Shown one piece after another: positions 47,145-59,301 of a DNA stretch of 64,000 nucleotides. Within the stretch, counting starts at the first letter, position 1. Each line of letters opens with the position of its first letter. The notes beneath the pieces are model-generated. The model was not told the DNA's origin and ran no database searches. It saw nothing but the letters and a program-made list of their open reading frames with translations. Source of the DNA: Escallonia rubra (lineage: Eukaryota > Streptophyta > Magnoliopsida > Escalloniales > Escalloniaceae); the NCBI GenBank assembly GCA_033065855.1, contig JAVXUO010002003.1, forward strand, positions 310,001 to 374,000, read 5' to 3'. The position numbers and the translations under genes were made by a program.

Positions 47145-48087
47145 TAAGAATGGCAACGGGGCTGGTCGAATGCGGATTTCACAAGATTCGTACCCGCCCC
47201 GCTAGCATAAATTTGTAACTCCGTCCCGCCCCGCCCCACCATTGGGTCAAGGGATGGGAATACCATCCCTGATCCGATGGACTATAAAATAACCCGCCTC
47301 CGCCTCGATTCTCCCCGAAGTGACCAAGATTGACAATGTTTGACTTAGACGTAAGACTATGGGTTCTACATCGCATATCACGCCTGCTTTGAGCAGTGAG
47401 ATCGAGGACATGCATGAAAGGCACAAATATCGAACAGCTCCACAAACAAATCTGAATCATTGATGTCGGCGTCGATAAAATCTCGTGCTTTTGGAGGAGG
47501 TTCTGGTGGGCGCATTTTAATGAGGGGTCACATGAGTTGAAGTTTTCGAGGTTAAGAACGTCGTCGTTGCGCTCCTTGAAGGTGAGGGAGCAATGGGTAC
47601 GACAAAGCCGGCGGCGCCGGTTACGAGGGCGGAGAAACCGTTTGGATGGCACAGGGTGGAGGAGTGGCAGCTTGCTTCTTCCAGGCGACAACGTTGCCGT
47701 AAAAGGCAGAGGAGAATAAGTGGGCGGTGGTGGGAGTTGCTTGAGATTGGAGGTAGTTTATTGTGAGAAGAGAGAAGAAGAGAAAGAAGAGAAAAGTGTA
47801 TAAGGGGTTTTGTCCACACTATTTATATAAGTGGAGATAAACGGCTAGGATTGCACAGGATTATATGTATGGTTAGGATCAAAGCTACCATATAATATAT
47901 GGGCGAGTACAGGGCGGATACTGGGGCGGGTTAGTCCAAATACCAAATCCAACCCGCACCCTCTGCGGGTTCATAATTTTATTACCATACCCGTCCCACA
48001 ACTCAACCAAAATCAAAAAAATCCACTCCTATAGGATTGGAGCGGGGTGAATATTCATCGGGTGCGGATCAAATTGCCACCCCTAGT
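47145..48087. mobile_element. hAT-like element with perfect 8-bp target duplication, carrying a GAE fragment
   Basis: A perfect 8-bp direct repeat GTCATATC flanks it (47137-47144 and 48088-48095). The ends TAAGAATGGCAAC and, inverted, TAGGGGTGGCAAT are hAT-type, followed on both sides by 'cgcggg/cgggtgcgg'-like blocks. It lies inside the gypsy gag relic and is therefore younger. No transposase; the cargo is a UDP-glucuronate 4-epimerase fragment. Confidence 0.8.
47290..47705 (-). pseudogene. UDP-glucuronate 4-epimerase (GAE) fragment
   Basis: GAE converts UDP-glucuronate to UDP-galacturonate in the Golgi for pectin synthesis. The minus strand reads CHPNGFSALVTGAAGFV (the short-chain-dehydrogenase NAD loop, TGAAGFVG in the family). 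After a frameshift it reads THCSLTFKERNDDVLNLENF and NSCDPSLKCAHQNLLQKHE, then by further shifts INDSDLFVELFD and HVLDLTAQS. The order matches the first 150 or so residues after the GAE membrane anchor. There are several frameshifts, and the catalytic YxxxK region is absent. It is captured by the hAT element. Confidence 0.8.
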
Positions 48088-48606
48088 GTCATATCACTTT
48101 GTTCCGGCTTCAAGGACTCGTCCTCTTTTTAATCCTTTACATTCTGCAAGAGATATTTCTCAAAGAAAATACTTTTGAACTACTACCAAGTCATGGGATT
48201 TGCAGAGTCTATTCTCTTAACCATTTTTCACCAAAGATCAGCTTTATCTTCCAACATAAAGAAAATATATGCCACCTTCTGTTTGTCAATGCCGTTCCAA
48301 AGGTCCAACACCTTCTTATTTTAGTTCACCCACGCTTCAGCCTTCTTCGGATCAGGTTCCCCCTTAAAAGCAGGTACTAGCTGCTTGAATTTCTCAACAT
48401 ATTCAATTCTAATGCCATCATTTTGCCCTTGATTTTGACTTTTTGGCATCCTCTAGCTATTAAGTTCGCCAAATTCTGAAATCTTGCATTATGGTGTAAG
48501 CAACTCCATCATTCGCTAGTGGTTTATGAAGAATGGTGGTGTTATGAGTAGCATGTTTAAGAGGCATAATAACTGTGATCATGTGTATTGGATTAAAAAA
48601 CTGAAA

Positions 48607-48908
48607 TGTGTGGGTGTCCCACATCGGTTATCCAGAGAAGGTTATTTAGAGAAAGTCACTACTTATCTCTAAGTATATATGTATTGTCTTGTATTGTGTT
48701 TTAAGTATAAGAGAGAAGAACAATTCTTTGAGAGGGTTTGTTGAGAGAGACAAAGATTTGTAATCTCCATAACTAGACATAGTAAAATCGTTGTTACCAC
48801 CATGGAGTAGGCTTTCGCTGAATCGCGTATTCTGTGCTTCTATTTTCTGTTATTATTTCTGATTCTTTTCTTTATTGCTTGGTAAGAAATCTACTATATT
48901 TTTTTACA
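48607..48908 (+). mobile_element. Ty1/copia 5' LTR
   Basis: It begins TGTGTGGGTGTCCCACATCGG and ends '...ttttttaca', TG...CA as expected. It is followed after two bases by 'tgatattagagc', two changes from the initiator-tRNA-Met primer site tggtatcagagc used by plant copia elements. It contains an AT-rich TATA region (48673). Confidence 0.6.
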
Positions 48909-48910
48909 AG

Positions 48911-48922
48911 TGATATTAGAGC
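48911..48922 (+). other. Decayed copia primer-binding site
   Basis: 'tgatattagagc' against the standard 'tggtatcagagc': both differences are transitions. Confidence 0.6.
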
Positions 48923-48954
48923 TGAGGTTCACGGTAGATTGAAAGCACCTTGCA

Positions 48955-49400
48955 ATGGGGCCAAATAAAGTTTGATTTGGAGAAGTTTCATGGATCGAAC
49001 AATTTCATTTTATAGAGGATAAAGATGCGTGCTGTTCTGATTCAACAAGGGTTGTTGAAAGCATTAAAGGGGAATCAAGGGCTTTTTGAGACAATGTCTG
49101 TTGATGAAAAAGAAGACATGTTGGAGAGAGCCCATAGTGCCTTGTTGCTATGTTTAGCCGACGTGTTGTGAAAGGTTTTTAAGGAAATGACTGCAGCTGG
49201 ATTGTGACTAAAATTGGAGAGCTTGTACATGACAAGGCCTCTGACAAATCGCCTATATTTAGAGTAACGGCTGTATACTCTTCAGATGAAAGAAGGTACA
49301 TCAATTGGTGATCATCTTGATGAATATAATAAGGTAATATTTGACCTGCACAATATTGATATCAAGGTAATATTTCCAACAATCTCATTCACAAATTCTT
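48955..49400 (+). pseudogene. Ty1/copia gag relic
   Basis: KFDLEKFHGSNNFIL, RIKMRAVLIQQGLLKALKG, SVDEKEDMLERAHSALLL, LKLESLYMTRPLTNRLYLE and MKEGTSIGDHLDEYNKVIFD are classic copia gag (UBN2-type) blocks in order. At least four in-frame stops occur; two of them (FIL*RIKM and AGL*LKLE) are where the family has Trp. Pol is absent; the sequence becomes unrelated after about 49400. Confidence 0.9.
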
Positions 49401-49739
49401 CTTTAAGAATAGATTGTTTGCTCAATAATAACGTCTTCAGTTCAAGAATAAGCTATTTTGTGTATGCGTGTTTGTGTGTGCTCGCGCACATATATGTAAA
49501 GCAGTACACCATATATATGAAAGAATATGATCAAAGTTTTCAGGTAGAAAGTAAATCAAAGCTAAGTGAATATTATGAGTAAGAAGTTACAGAGACGTTG
49601 ATTGATATAAAAGAACTTAAAAAGTGTTTTTCTATTTAATCTTTATATAGTCAATTTACAAAATTTCTAACAAAATTTGTTACTTTAACAATTTTTTTTA
49701 AGGAATTGATACAAAACATAATATCTCAACTGGTGTGTA

Positions 49740-49895
49740 ATTATCTGGCGGTATCACTTGTACCGGTTGTACCGGCCGGTGCAACCGGTACAGAGCGGTG
49801 TTTTGATTGGTACAAAATATAAGGGGTACCGTACCAGTAGAAGATTAAAACGGTACGTACTGAATGGTACGGCTGGTACTGGTACGGTATTGATA
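49740..49895. repeat. 'ggtac(c)gg' repeat cluster
   Basis: Short palindromic words (gtaccggt, ggtacggt, accggccggt) recur in both orientations over about 150 bp. It may be the end of an unidentified transposon. Confidence 0.5.
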
Positions 49896-49899
49896 ACTA

Positions 49900-52130
49900 T
49901 AATCAGTAAGCCTTATATAATTAAAAGACTAATTCTAAACATTCTAAAACTGTAACAATTTAATGAACTAACTTATTATCACTTAATTTTAACTATTGTA
50001 TTCTTAAAATCACTCTCTAAGATGGATATAAAAATTCATATAACTAAAAAATAAAAATAACAAATTAGATTTAGAAGAGAAATAAAAAATGATGTTACAA
50101 TTGAGAATAGAACAATAAAATAATCTAACAATTGATTCATATTTATTTCATTTCAATATATGCTTATCATAATCGATGTAAAAATTTATTAATTTAATAT
50201 ATAGCTTATAGAATCCTTTTGGTAAAAAAAAATAAAAATTGATTGTACTTTTTAGGTGAGACAACATGACCAACAAATAACTTTTAATTATTATCAATTA
50301 AAATTACAATGCTTATAAAGCTTATTCGTAAATCTGATAGTTGAAAATAATTTAAGATTATATACTAAACATGTTAGTGTATCTAAATGAATGCAAATAT
50401 AATTTTGGATGTGATCCTTATTTTTAAGTTTGTTTAATTTTGTAGGAACTATAGTACTATACGAGGGTTATATAAGTCTTATATACTTTGAATACTAATT
50501 CTTGAAACTCTAAATATGCAAAGACTATCGTATCCTTGTAACTAAGATTAAAAAGAATTATGTATCTAGAAAACAAAAATAACATATGAGATTTAGAAGA
50601 ATAAAATTATGTCACAATTAATTTAAGAATATTATAATTTGATAATGTATATGTATTTACACATAACAAAATCATTGTAGAAGTCTATCTATATAATATA
50701 TAAGATCAATAATCAAAATATATGATTATTGTTTTGCTTTAATACGCTTGCATGATCAATAAAGTGGCTATATAGCATATTTGAGATATTACAAAGAAAT
50801 CACATATGTATTAGAAAAAAAGATACAATAAAATCAAATAATTCCTAATTACTATATTTGAGAACATTTATTTAAGATGCAAAAGTATATCCATGTAATT
50901 CTACAAAACTAACGATTAATTAGTTCATTTTTACATAGGTTCGTTACGATCAATAAAAAGATTTTTTATTTATACTTAATTAAATTTTCATGAAAAATAA
51001 GACTAATTAGTAAATCTTAGACAAGTTACAAGCATAAGAACTTAATTCTTATTATAACAGAATTGATTATAACTATGAGTGGTGATTTGTGTGAATTCAA
51101 TAGCAAGTGATTGATTAACGCTTGACCTACACATCAACTTAATATAATTATATTTGTTATCATTCACATTTTACAAGCTCATTATAGTTGTAGATATAAC
51201 CTGACAAATATTGATATATACATGTTATATTATGTTGTGATAAAACAAGTGTAGTTCATGAGAAAATATCATTAAATGCATTTAACAGATATAAATACTA
51301 TAACTTCGTGGCAAATAATAGTCATAGAAGATCTGGAAAATAATTTCAGTACTCCAAAATAAGGACAAGTCATTTTCATAAATTGAATTTTTCTCATTAT
51401 TAACATCTTACAAGAATCAAAGAAATATGCATATATAAAAATATTGGATATTGTATGGTCGTTCTATTCAAGTTATTTTCTTAAAAAGTAATAACTTATT
51501 TAAAAGCGATAATGTGTACACGTAAATCCTGTCAAATTTGCAATGCAATTTTATTCTTTTTATATTTCTACTTGATCGTTATGATAACTCCAGGAACATA
51601 TATAAAATCTTAAAAATCCTTTGAAATTAAAGAATTAAATTTATATATCATATTTACAATTCAAAAGAGATACATGATAGCCTCATCATTATTTAATTAC
51701 AACTACAACCGTATTTTGCTATTTAGCGTTATATGACAGTAACATGACTATTCTATTTCACTAAGTTCTAAGTTTATATTCATTTGAAATACTACTTGAC
51801 AACATAAAACAAAAGTTTAAAGAAGATAAATATCTAGCGGTTCTACTGTGTCGCTATCTCATAATATTTGCACATAGCCTAATCAAACAAGTAATGCTAT
51901 TTAATTATCGAAAGTTACGAGTAATGCAAGTGAATTCATTTTATGATATTTTACTCAAGTTAATTGTGATTTATTTAGGTATTTTTTAAAACCTTACAAT
52001 ATACTGCATTTCATAAACAGTCATAGCTTCATTCGGATTACTGGGTTAATCTCTAAAATAATACTAAGTAGCATTGAACTTTCATTTCCGAAACGCGGTC
52101 GTTCGTTCACCGCCACCATAAAAAACCCCT
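49900..52130. other. AT-rich stretch, nothing recognised
   Basis: No coding frame of note, no terminal repeats and no RNA gene were seen. The last part is presumably the promoter region of the RPL2 gene. Confidence 0.5.
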
Positions 52131-52168
52131 CAAAATCCCCAAAACAATTGAACACGGCAGTGTCGGAA

Positions 52169-52851
52169 ATGGCTGCACTTTCCAGAGCTCGATCACTCTC
52201 TTCGTCCCTCCTCCGCGACCTCCTGCGCCGCCCCTTTACCACAGGCTCCCCAAGTACCTTTCGTCTCCCACTCCCTGCGTGTAAAATCTACACACACCCG
52301 CACGCACTAATCACTCTCATCTCAATGTGGCAGATCCAGCCGGCCCGACCCGCAGGCCGGCGAGAAGGGCGAACAACCCGACATTCACCATGGACATTAG
52401 CTCCCAGATTGGCAGCTGCATGCCCATATCCATGCTCCGGATTGGGACCCTCATCCACAACCTCGAGCTCAACCCCGGCCAGGGCGGCCAGCCCGTGCGC
52501 GCCGCCGGCACCGCCGCCAAGACCCTGAACGAGCCCGCAGCCGCCCGCGACGTCCTCATCCGCATGCCCTCCGGCAAGACTCANCTGATCGACACCCGGT
52601 GCCGGGCCACGGTCGGGTCAGTCTCGAACCCGGAGCACCGGATGAAGAAGTTAAGAAAGGCGGGCCAGAGCAGGTGGCTGGGCCGGAGGCCAGTTGTTAG
52701 GGGCGTGGCGATGAACCCGGTGGATCATCCGCATGGGGGCGGCGAGGGGAGGAGCAAGAGTAGTGGGAATTATGGCCGGTGCTCGGTTAGTCCCTGGGGG
52801 AAGCCCACCAAGAGCGGCTACAGAACCGGCCCGCTCAAGCGCAAGAAGTAG
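52169..52851 (+). CDS. RPL2: Mitochondrial ribosomal protein L2, nuclear-encoded C-terminal half
   Basis: Part of the mitochondrial large ribosomal subunit (peptidyl-transferase region). In many eudicots mitochondrial rpl2 is split, with this 3' half in the nucleus. Exon 1 (52169-52253) encodes [20 protein letters not shown] and RPFTTGSP, an Arg/Ser-rich, acid-free start ideal for a mitochondrial presequence. The intron is 52254-52333 (GT...GGCAG, phase 1). Exon 2 (52334-52851) gives a short linker then [63 protein letters not shown] and the L2 signature [15 protein letters not shown], ending RTGPLKRKK. Total 200 residues. One base (52584) is N, masking one residue after KT. The coding region is much more GC-rich than its surroundings. 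It is the clearest housekeeping gene in the window. Confidence 0.93.
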
Positions 52852-53082
52852 ATTGGATACTCGATACTTTGTCCCTTTTTTTGCTAGAGGTTTTGGTTCA
52901 GATGAAATGAAATGTGGTGATCTCTGTTATGCTATCTAATGACGTGGTTCTTTTTTTTGGTAGTATCGTTTTTTGTTGTTGACTAGTTGATTTAGTTGCA
53001 ATTGAAGGTACTTTCAAGGAATCGAATGAGATTCTGAGCTATTAAGATTATGCCTCTGTACGTTTGTCTTGAATATAAAACT

Positions 53083-53195
53083 GGTCCACTTAAGCGCAAG
53101 AAATTTCTCGATGCTAGATACTGTTTGGTTACATTTATACGTTTGTTCCCCTTTTCCTAGGTTGGGGTTTTTGGTTTGGATGGAATGACTAGTTA
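53083..53195 (+). repeat. Duplicated 3' end of the RPL2 gene
   Basis: 'aactggtcc(a)cttaagcgcaagaa' and the following 'ctcgatgctagatact', 'ttccccttttcctaggttggggttttggtttggatggaatg' repeat 52823-52915 (…CCGCTCAAGCGCAAGAAGTAG and 3' UTR). The stop codon is replaced (aaatttctc). Confidence 0.8.
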
Positions 53196-53239
53196 ATTGG
53201 AATGTTGTGATCTTATGTTGTGGTTTTTTAAGATATGGT

Positions 53240-56200
53240 CCTTTTTTTTTTTTTTTTTTTTTTGGTTGCTGATTTTGTTACCATTGAAGGTATGTACAGG
53301 CCCTTCAGATTATGCGAAGGTGAGAGTTTAATCTCCTATCCTGTCTGTTTGTGCGTGTGTATGTTTCTGAATATATATGCGCATATGAATGCATTGTTTA
53401 TGATGAATTCTGACGGTGATATGGTGGTTTTCTTAGGCTATAGAAGATAAAGTTTGCTGTGTGTACGGTTTGATCGTGAATTTGCTCCAATTGTAAAACC
53501 CATAAATCAAGGTAAGGAATCAATGCAAGTTGTATTATGATAGTTTTATTTAATTCTGACCGTTTAGATTTGAAGTTCTCCAAAAACTATAATGTTGCCT
53601 AATTATGTTCTGAAGATCCAAATTGACCTTGTTGTAATATGTTGTAGGCATTTTACTCCTAGAACTATTGCAGTTTCATGGTTATGACTACTTATGTGAC
53701 CTGTAAAATAAAAATTGTTGGCCTTTTAGGCCTAAATCATATTGAAAACTATCGTGAATGTGTGCATGATTAGGTATATATGTACAAGGTACTGTCACGG
53801 TGTTAAGATCAATTGGACGTTCTGCCTCAAACTATATTTCTTGGTTGATTCTTATTTCATTATGATTTTTCTCATAGATCATTCTAGGGTTACTTGGTTA
53901 ATGGGTGGGGCATCATCAAACCTTAGTTAGTTAGTTTGACTTGACACGTAGAATGGGCAAGTTTCAGCATTCAAGAGATAATTATTTAGTTTAATTATTC
54001 AAGTGAATGGAAGTCTAGAAAGAAGGCCTTGGTTGGAAGGCTAACAAGGCGACAGCACATTTGCTTTAGGAAAAGTATCACCTTAAGATACGAATTTTCT
54101 CGAGTTACCTCTTTTCCGGTTCTTTCTTATCCCCATTCACTTTCATTGATTCACATTCAAAAGCAACTAGTAGACGAAAGAGACTCTCCGTTATTGAGAT
54201 TCGTATGAGCTCAAATTTGTACTTAAATGCAACTTCAATGGGTTAACATAAGTACTTGGGATAACTTTGGGAAAAATTCGGGGCTAGTCCAGATCATGGG
54301 ACACTTCAGAATAGGTGATGTTTTCTGCTTGTCGAGGTAACTGATGTTGGCAGTCTTCTGGCTGTGGGCTAGAAGTTGGTTGAGAAGGAGATATTTCAGT
54401 ATGTGGAAGGTGATAGGACGTCGTCTGTGGTGCTAAGACCTTCATATTTGAAAGTGCCCAGATACCTTAAGGTGTGCTTGCAGAAAAGCATGCATGAAGA
54501 CAAGGTGGATTATGAAATTAATGAGCACCTTTTGATGATCACGTTTGGTTCCTTTGGTGGTGTTTTACTGGATTGTGCTGGCTTTATTTGGAGCAATACC
54601 TTCGGCTAGTCTGGTTCAGCGGTGGTTGATTAGTGATGGAAGGTAACCGTCAGTTCTTCGGTGTTGGTACGAAAGTGGTGGGTGGGAGGCTTGTGGGTAT
54701 GGATCTTGTTGGTAGTTAGGGTATATGAGATAGGGCGAGAGAAGGGGCCTAGGTGTTGATTCCTGTGGTGGTTTAGGTTTGCGTTATCATCAACTGTGGT
54801 GGCAGCAGGTGGAAGAGAATTGCTGGAAAAAGCGAATGGTGTTGTTAAGGAGGAGGTTCAGTGTGGATCAGGAGTAATGTTTGTTTCTTTGGTCTTTGGT
54901 TGTATTTGAAGCTGGGGTTATAGTAACTGTTAATCAATACCCATAAAAGTGTCCTTGTGCCTTGCACACGAGGGATTATTTTCCAGTTAGTCCAATTTGG
55001 GCAGTAGGAACAATGATGCTAACAGTGGAAATCTTAGGATCAGTAACGGGCATAAACTATGATAACGAGCTAGCTTGTTAAACTTTAAAGATTTCTAGAT
55101 AGAGCAAGTATTCCGGGCTAGGCTGTTTTCCTTTTGCACTAATTAGTTATTTAAGGATTAATTGTTAAATGGGGCAATAGCTTGAGGACTACGTAGCATG
55201 CAGTATAGCGGAATGATCAAAGTCTTAGAAACTATTTTGTTATAATCATTTTCCTCCTCAAAACCCTATATCCCGTAAGCCTTTAGCCCCTTTTCAGTTA
55301 CGTAAGCAGTTCGAAGTCTTTGATGTATTCCATACCTTCCTCCAGGGAGGTTTTCCTAGCTAAACTAAATTTCAATCGTAGTTATCTCCGTATGTCCCTT
55401 TAGCGCTCAGTTGGGAAGTAGATTTCGTTTCCTCAGTTGCAGCTAGATTTATATAGCATGCATCATGCGCCCCTATTTTGATGAGGCTTGTTGAATTAGC
55501 TCATTAGTCCTTGTCCGTTAGTGACGGAGGTACAAACTACCGCTTTGTTAAAGTTTTGGTGGCTAACTGTGCTATTTAAAAGAAAAAACCGTGGTTCAGA
55601 TATACAAGCAATATGGTTAGTTTTGCGTAGACATGCTTGTTTTGGGGGTTATATCATGTCGATTGCACCTACTTACAAAGCACCTACCTAACACTGCTAG
55701 TATTGTCAGAGTCTTCTTATTGTAATACGTACAATGAAGAATCAGTTTCCCACTTAATTTTCTGACTAAGTTGCAGTGGGTAATCACCCTTTCCCCGCAG
55801 CCAAGCCTCCCAAGATTTACGGGGTTCATGAATCAGGATTTTAATGGTATATCAGGACAAGCTTTTGGAGAGGTGCAAGCTCATAAGTAACGGATACACC
55901 ACAAAGGCCCTATGTAACTCATAAACTAAACCTGCATAATCGGTTAGTGCTCTATGAATTTATAAATTATAATTGGCTTTGCATTTGAATTCACCAAAAT
56001 GAAGTTTCTGATTCATGATCTTTGTGTTTTAATCTTTTCTTTTACAGCCATTCTTGGCTCATGCACAGGCATTTGCACTGTTTGCTCCAAAAACTAGAGC
56101 TATGACCTACGAGTCAGTTGTTTCTTTGCATTTGGATAGATGAACTTGGCTTTCTGGTTGATATCTTCAATTTTTTCTTTTGTCTTTTGTACGACAGCCA

Positions 56201-58600
56201 CTTTGGGAGATACATAGGCATTTTCACTTTCAAAAAGAGGTAATTATACCTTTCATGCATGATTATGGACCTTTCTGTTGGTCAATTTGTTTATAGTATT
56301 CAGAGTTGGGTCAAGGGGGAACTAAGTTCCATGTTCATGTGTTATTCGTAGAATGAAGTATCTCGCATAAGCTCTTTTTAAGTTAAAGCTTCCTGTCTAT
56401 CTATTGTAATACTCTATAGGATGGGGTTCTCAAAATAAAGCGAAATGACCAAATCATTCTGTGTACGTGTTTGGATGGATAATTACGTGTTTGGATATGA
56501 AAAGTTCAATTCAAAGAAAATCATTAAGATTATTAAACATGAATGCATACATGTGAGTGACCCTTTGGAACCCAATTAATTAGCCTTTTGCCCATCTTCC
56601 TATCAAGCAAGGAAAATATGGACGGTTGGTAGTAGAATGTTATCTACAGCATTCTACTGGCTGAACATGTTTAATCGAATACCGGCAAATTTTTATCTTT
56701 TTAATATAATGTTAATTAAATTTTAATCAAGCAGAACTAAGGATGCAAGGTGGCCGAAATATTGTTCGCTAATGCCAATAAAAATGTGTCTTTTTCCCCC
56801 TCCCTATAGTCCTTTCCACCTTGTAGTTTTCTTAACATGCATCATTAGGATAAAAAATAACTAAACTGCCCAATGCCCCAACCTTTAGACCGACATGGAA
56901 GGTGAATGCCAGTAGTGGGAAAGCTTTGGTGGGTGTGGGAGCTAGATAGGGTTTTGATTATATATGCAGAGAACTATATGGTAGAGGGGTGGAAATGCGT
57001 CAGATTAGTATTTGCTATAGGAAGGAGTAAATGCAAAACCACAAAGAGGGGCACATTGTTCCCTATCATTTTGCAACTATAAATTGTTTATCATTTTGTG
57101 GGTGGAACAGAGGGGTAGAGGTGAGGGATGATGGAGGCTGCTATTGTTGATAAATCTTGGTAGAGTTTAATACACTTCAAGAAATTACGTACTTGAAAGG
57201 TATGTGCCTTCAGCATTTTCCCTAAGGCATAAGAGTTTCTATTAAAACTGACAAAAACTTGCCTACTACTCTTACAACAAGTTTAGAAGTCCTTAACTCC
57301 TGAACATTAGTTATTCTTGAGGGAACTGTCACTCGACATGTCTGTGATGCCGCTGACTTTGAAAAATGTTTCTCCAACGTGTCATAGTTTAAGTTCTCAT
57401 TTGGAATTCATCTATTCAATTAACAAATGCTACTTTCCTTAAAAACCTTTTCAGAATCTATATATTCACAATTGCACGTCACAACTAAAAACTCAACCTT
57501 GACCGTCACTCATCCCTCACCCCTGACCCCTTTCAATTACAGGTGCATTCGTCAGGTTCTAGAGAAAAGCTAACCCCATTCTTTGAATCCAAAATCTCTA
57601 GAACCCCACGGCCCAAACCGTTTCAGCTCTAAAATATAAAAAAATTGAATATGTCCACCATATGCTACAAGATGACATCCGGTTGTCGCTTTTAGATGTA
57701 TGCCTTTAAAGCCCACCGTTGGATGCATCCTGCAGATGCTCAACTATTCCAGCGCGATGGCAGTATACCAGCTAAATCCAATATTCTGGTGATGGTAGCT
57801 GGTGGTTTGTTGCAGAGGAGGTCAACTGCACTCACTGGTTGCAGCTGGTGGTGACGAAGGAGCATAATTCTTCTGGTTTTGTAAATTAAAACTTGCCGGC
57901 CTGCATCTTAACGGCAATGGTATAACCTAACAACAGCAGTATTGTAGCCGGGTTGGTCGGAGTATAGTTGTGCAGAGGTGTGGAGTGGCATGTTCTTGTT
58001 ACGCCATGATATACATTATTATTTCTTTTAAAAAAAGGGATAAATTGCAAATCCCAAAAAGGAATCGGAAACGTAACTTATGTAATTCGAGGGAGTCCAG
58101 TCATCGTAAGTTTGTTGTGGAGAATAATATGCAGCTTAAGATGCTAAATGCTTGGGAACACTTTCTTAACATTACATTTACCATCAATTTTTGTTCTAGA
58201 TGTACCTTTACTTTAGATGCATTACAAGATCTTCCTTCTCCTTAATGCGCTATAACTAAATGCAAAATACTAGTCTTGTGAAAAGATTGTCAAAATATAT
58301 TTACTGATGAATCATGGTCTTTGATTAGCTAAGGTAAAGATAGCTATCTTTGACTACACAATAATTAGCCATCATGAATTTTCTGGTGATCTATTGGCAA
58401 ATTTTTGTTGCCTATTTCTTTTGCTTCTAGTCATTACTTGGTTTGCCACATCTGACCCTGGCATGGGAAGGTATTGTTGGTGGACTCCTGCTTATTTCAA
58501 ATTTTCTCTCTTTGCATTCGAATTTTGCAACGAGCTAAAGCTCAAGTAAACTATTGGATGCCATCATTCTTAGAAGTATTGTTTTGTTCTCTGCCTCTCC
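53240..58600. other. Long region without recognisable genes
   Basis: Only short frames occur (for example 54376-54609 plus, 55617-55829 minus, 57970-58245 plus), none resembling a family I know. The run of about 20 T at 53242-53262 could mark a retroposon tail on the opposite strand. No tRNA, no convincing transposon ends. Confidence 0.45.
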
Positions 58601-58645
58601 TTCTCTGAAGTAATATGGAGCATGGGCCAGTATTTTACTACCAAA

Positions 58646-59080
58646 TTGTATAGCTAGACTTAGCTAAATGTTTCGTGAAAAGATTGTATATTCTTCCTAC
58701 TGCTTCTGATCAGAGAGCAGTGAGGCCTCATAATATTAGTTTGTATTCTTTGATGCCTCGTCGATTCCCGTTAGTTTGAACATATGCAATAAACCGAGTG
58801 AAATCATCATTCTTGATTTTTAGCTATCCATACAAAGAATGACTAATTGTATAGCTAGTTTTTGGTATCCATATCCAATGATCATTGTATAGCGAGATTT
58901 AGCTTAATGTTTCGTGAATAGATTGTAGATTCATCCTGCTGCTTCTGATCAGAAAGCAGTGAGGCCTCATAATATGTAGTATGCTTTGTCGATCCCCGTT
59001 AGTTTATGAGAACTTATGCAATAGACCCAGTGAAATCATCATTTTTTAGTTTTAGCTATTAATATGAAGAATGGCTAAAG
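58646..59080. repeat. Tandem duplication, units about 200 bp
   Basis: 'attgtatagctaga', 'atgtttcgtgaa(a)agattgta', 'gcttctgatcagagagcagtgaggcctcataat', 'ccgttagttt' and 'agtgaaatcatcatt' occur in the same order at 58651-58825 and 58887-59045. Confidence 0.85.
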
Positions 59081-59259
59081 GGATCCCAATTAGATGGATC
59101 ATGAGGAACAGATTCCAGCTCTATAATTATGAGTGAGATCTGTAATGGATCAGTAAAACCAAAGTATGAACTTGTGTTCATGTCCAAGATTGAAATATAC
59201 CACAACTGTAATATTAGTCCCAAGTTGCTGATACGGGGCTGGGGCCGACTTCTTTCTAT

Positions 59260-59261
<2 letters not shown>

Positions 59262-59297
<36 letters not shown>
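59262..59297. repeat. (TA)n microsatellite
   Basis: About 17 TA dinucleotides in a row. Confidence 0.95.

Positions 59298-59299
<2 letters not shown>

Positions 59300-59301
<2 letters not shown>

Larger units (their letters stand above)
46200..48430 (-). mobile_element. Decayed Ty3/gypsy gag-protease region, interrupted by a hAT element
   Basis: In minus-strand order: gag core at about 48420-48096 (FKGEPDPKKAEAWVN, DKQKVAYIFFMLEDKADLW, several stops); after the hAT insertion, the rest of gag (ARRSERGLRRAIKNNL near 47000); a zinc knuckle CLNCGKMRHYAMEC with C-x2-C-x4-H-x4-C spacing (46711-46752); and an aspartic-protease relic (46435-46617, LLDPGSIHFF). Reverse transcriptase and integrase were not recognised here. 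It is non-functional from many stops and frameshifts. Confidence 0.8.

Noticed and set aside
49740..49895. Possible regulatory palindrome cluster
   Set aside because: The ggtac/accgg words look like simple-repeat decay; no element ends or gene nearby to support a function.
54376..54609. 77-codon frame downstream of RPL2
   Set aside because: Readable but matches no family I can name and has no splice or promoter context; left as unrecognised.
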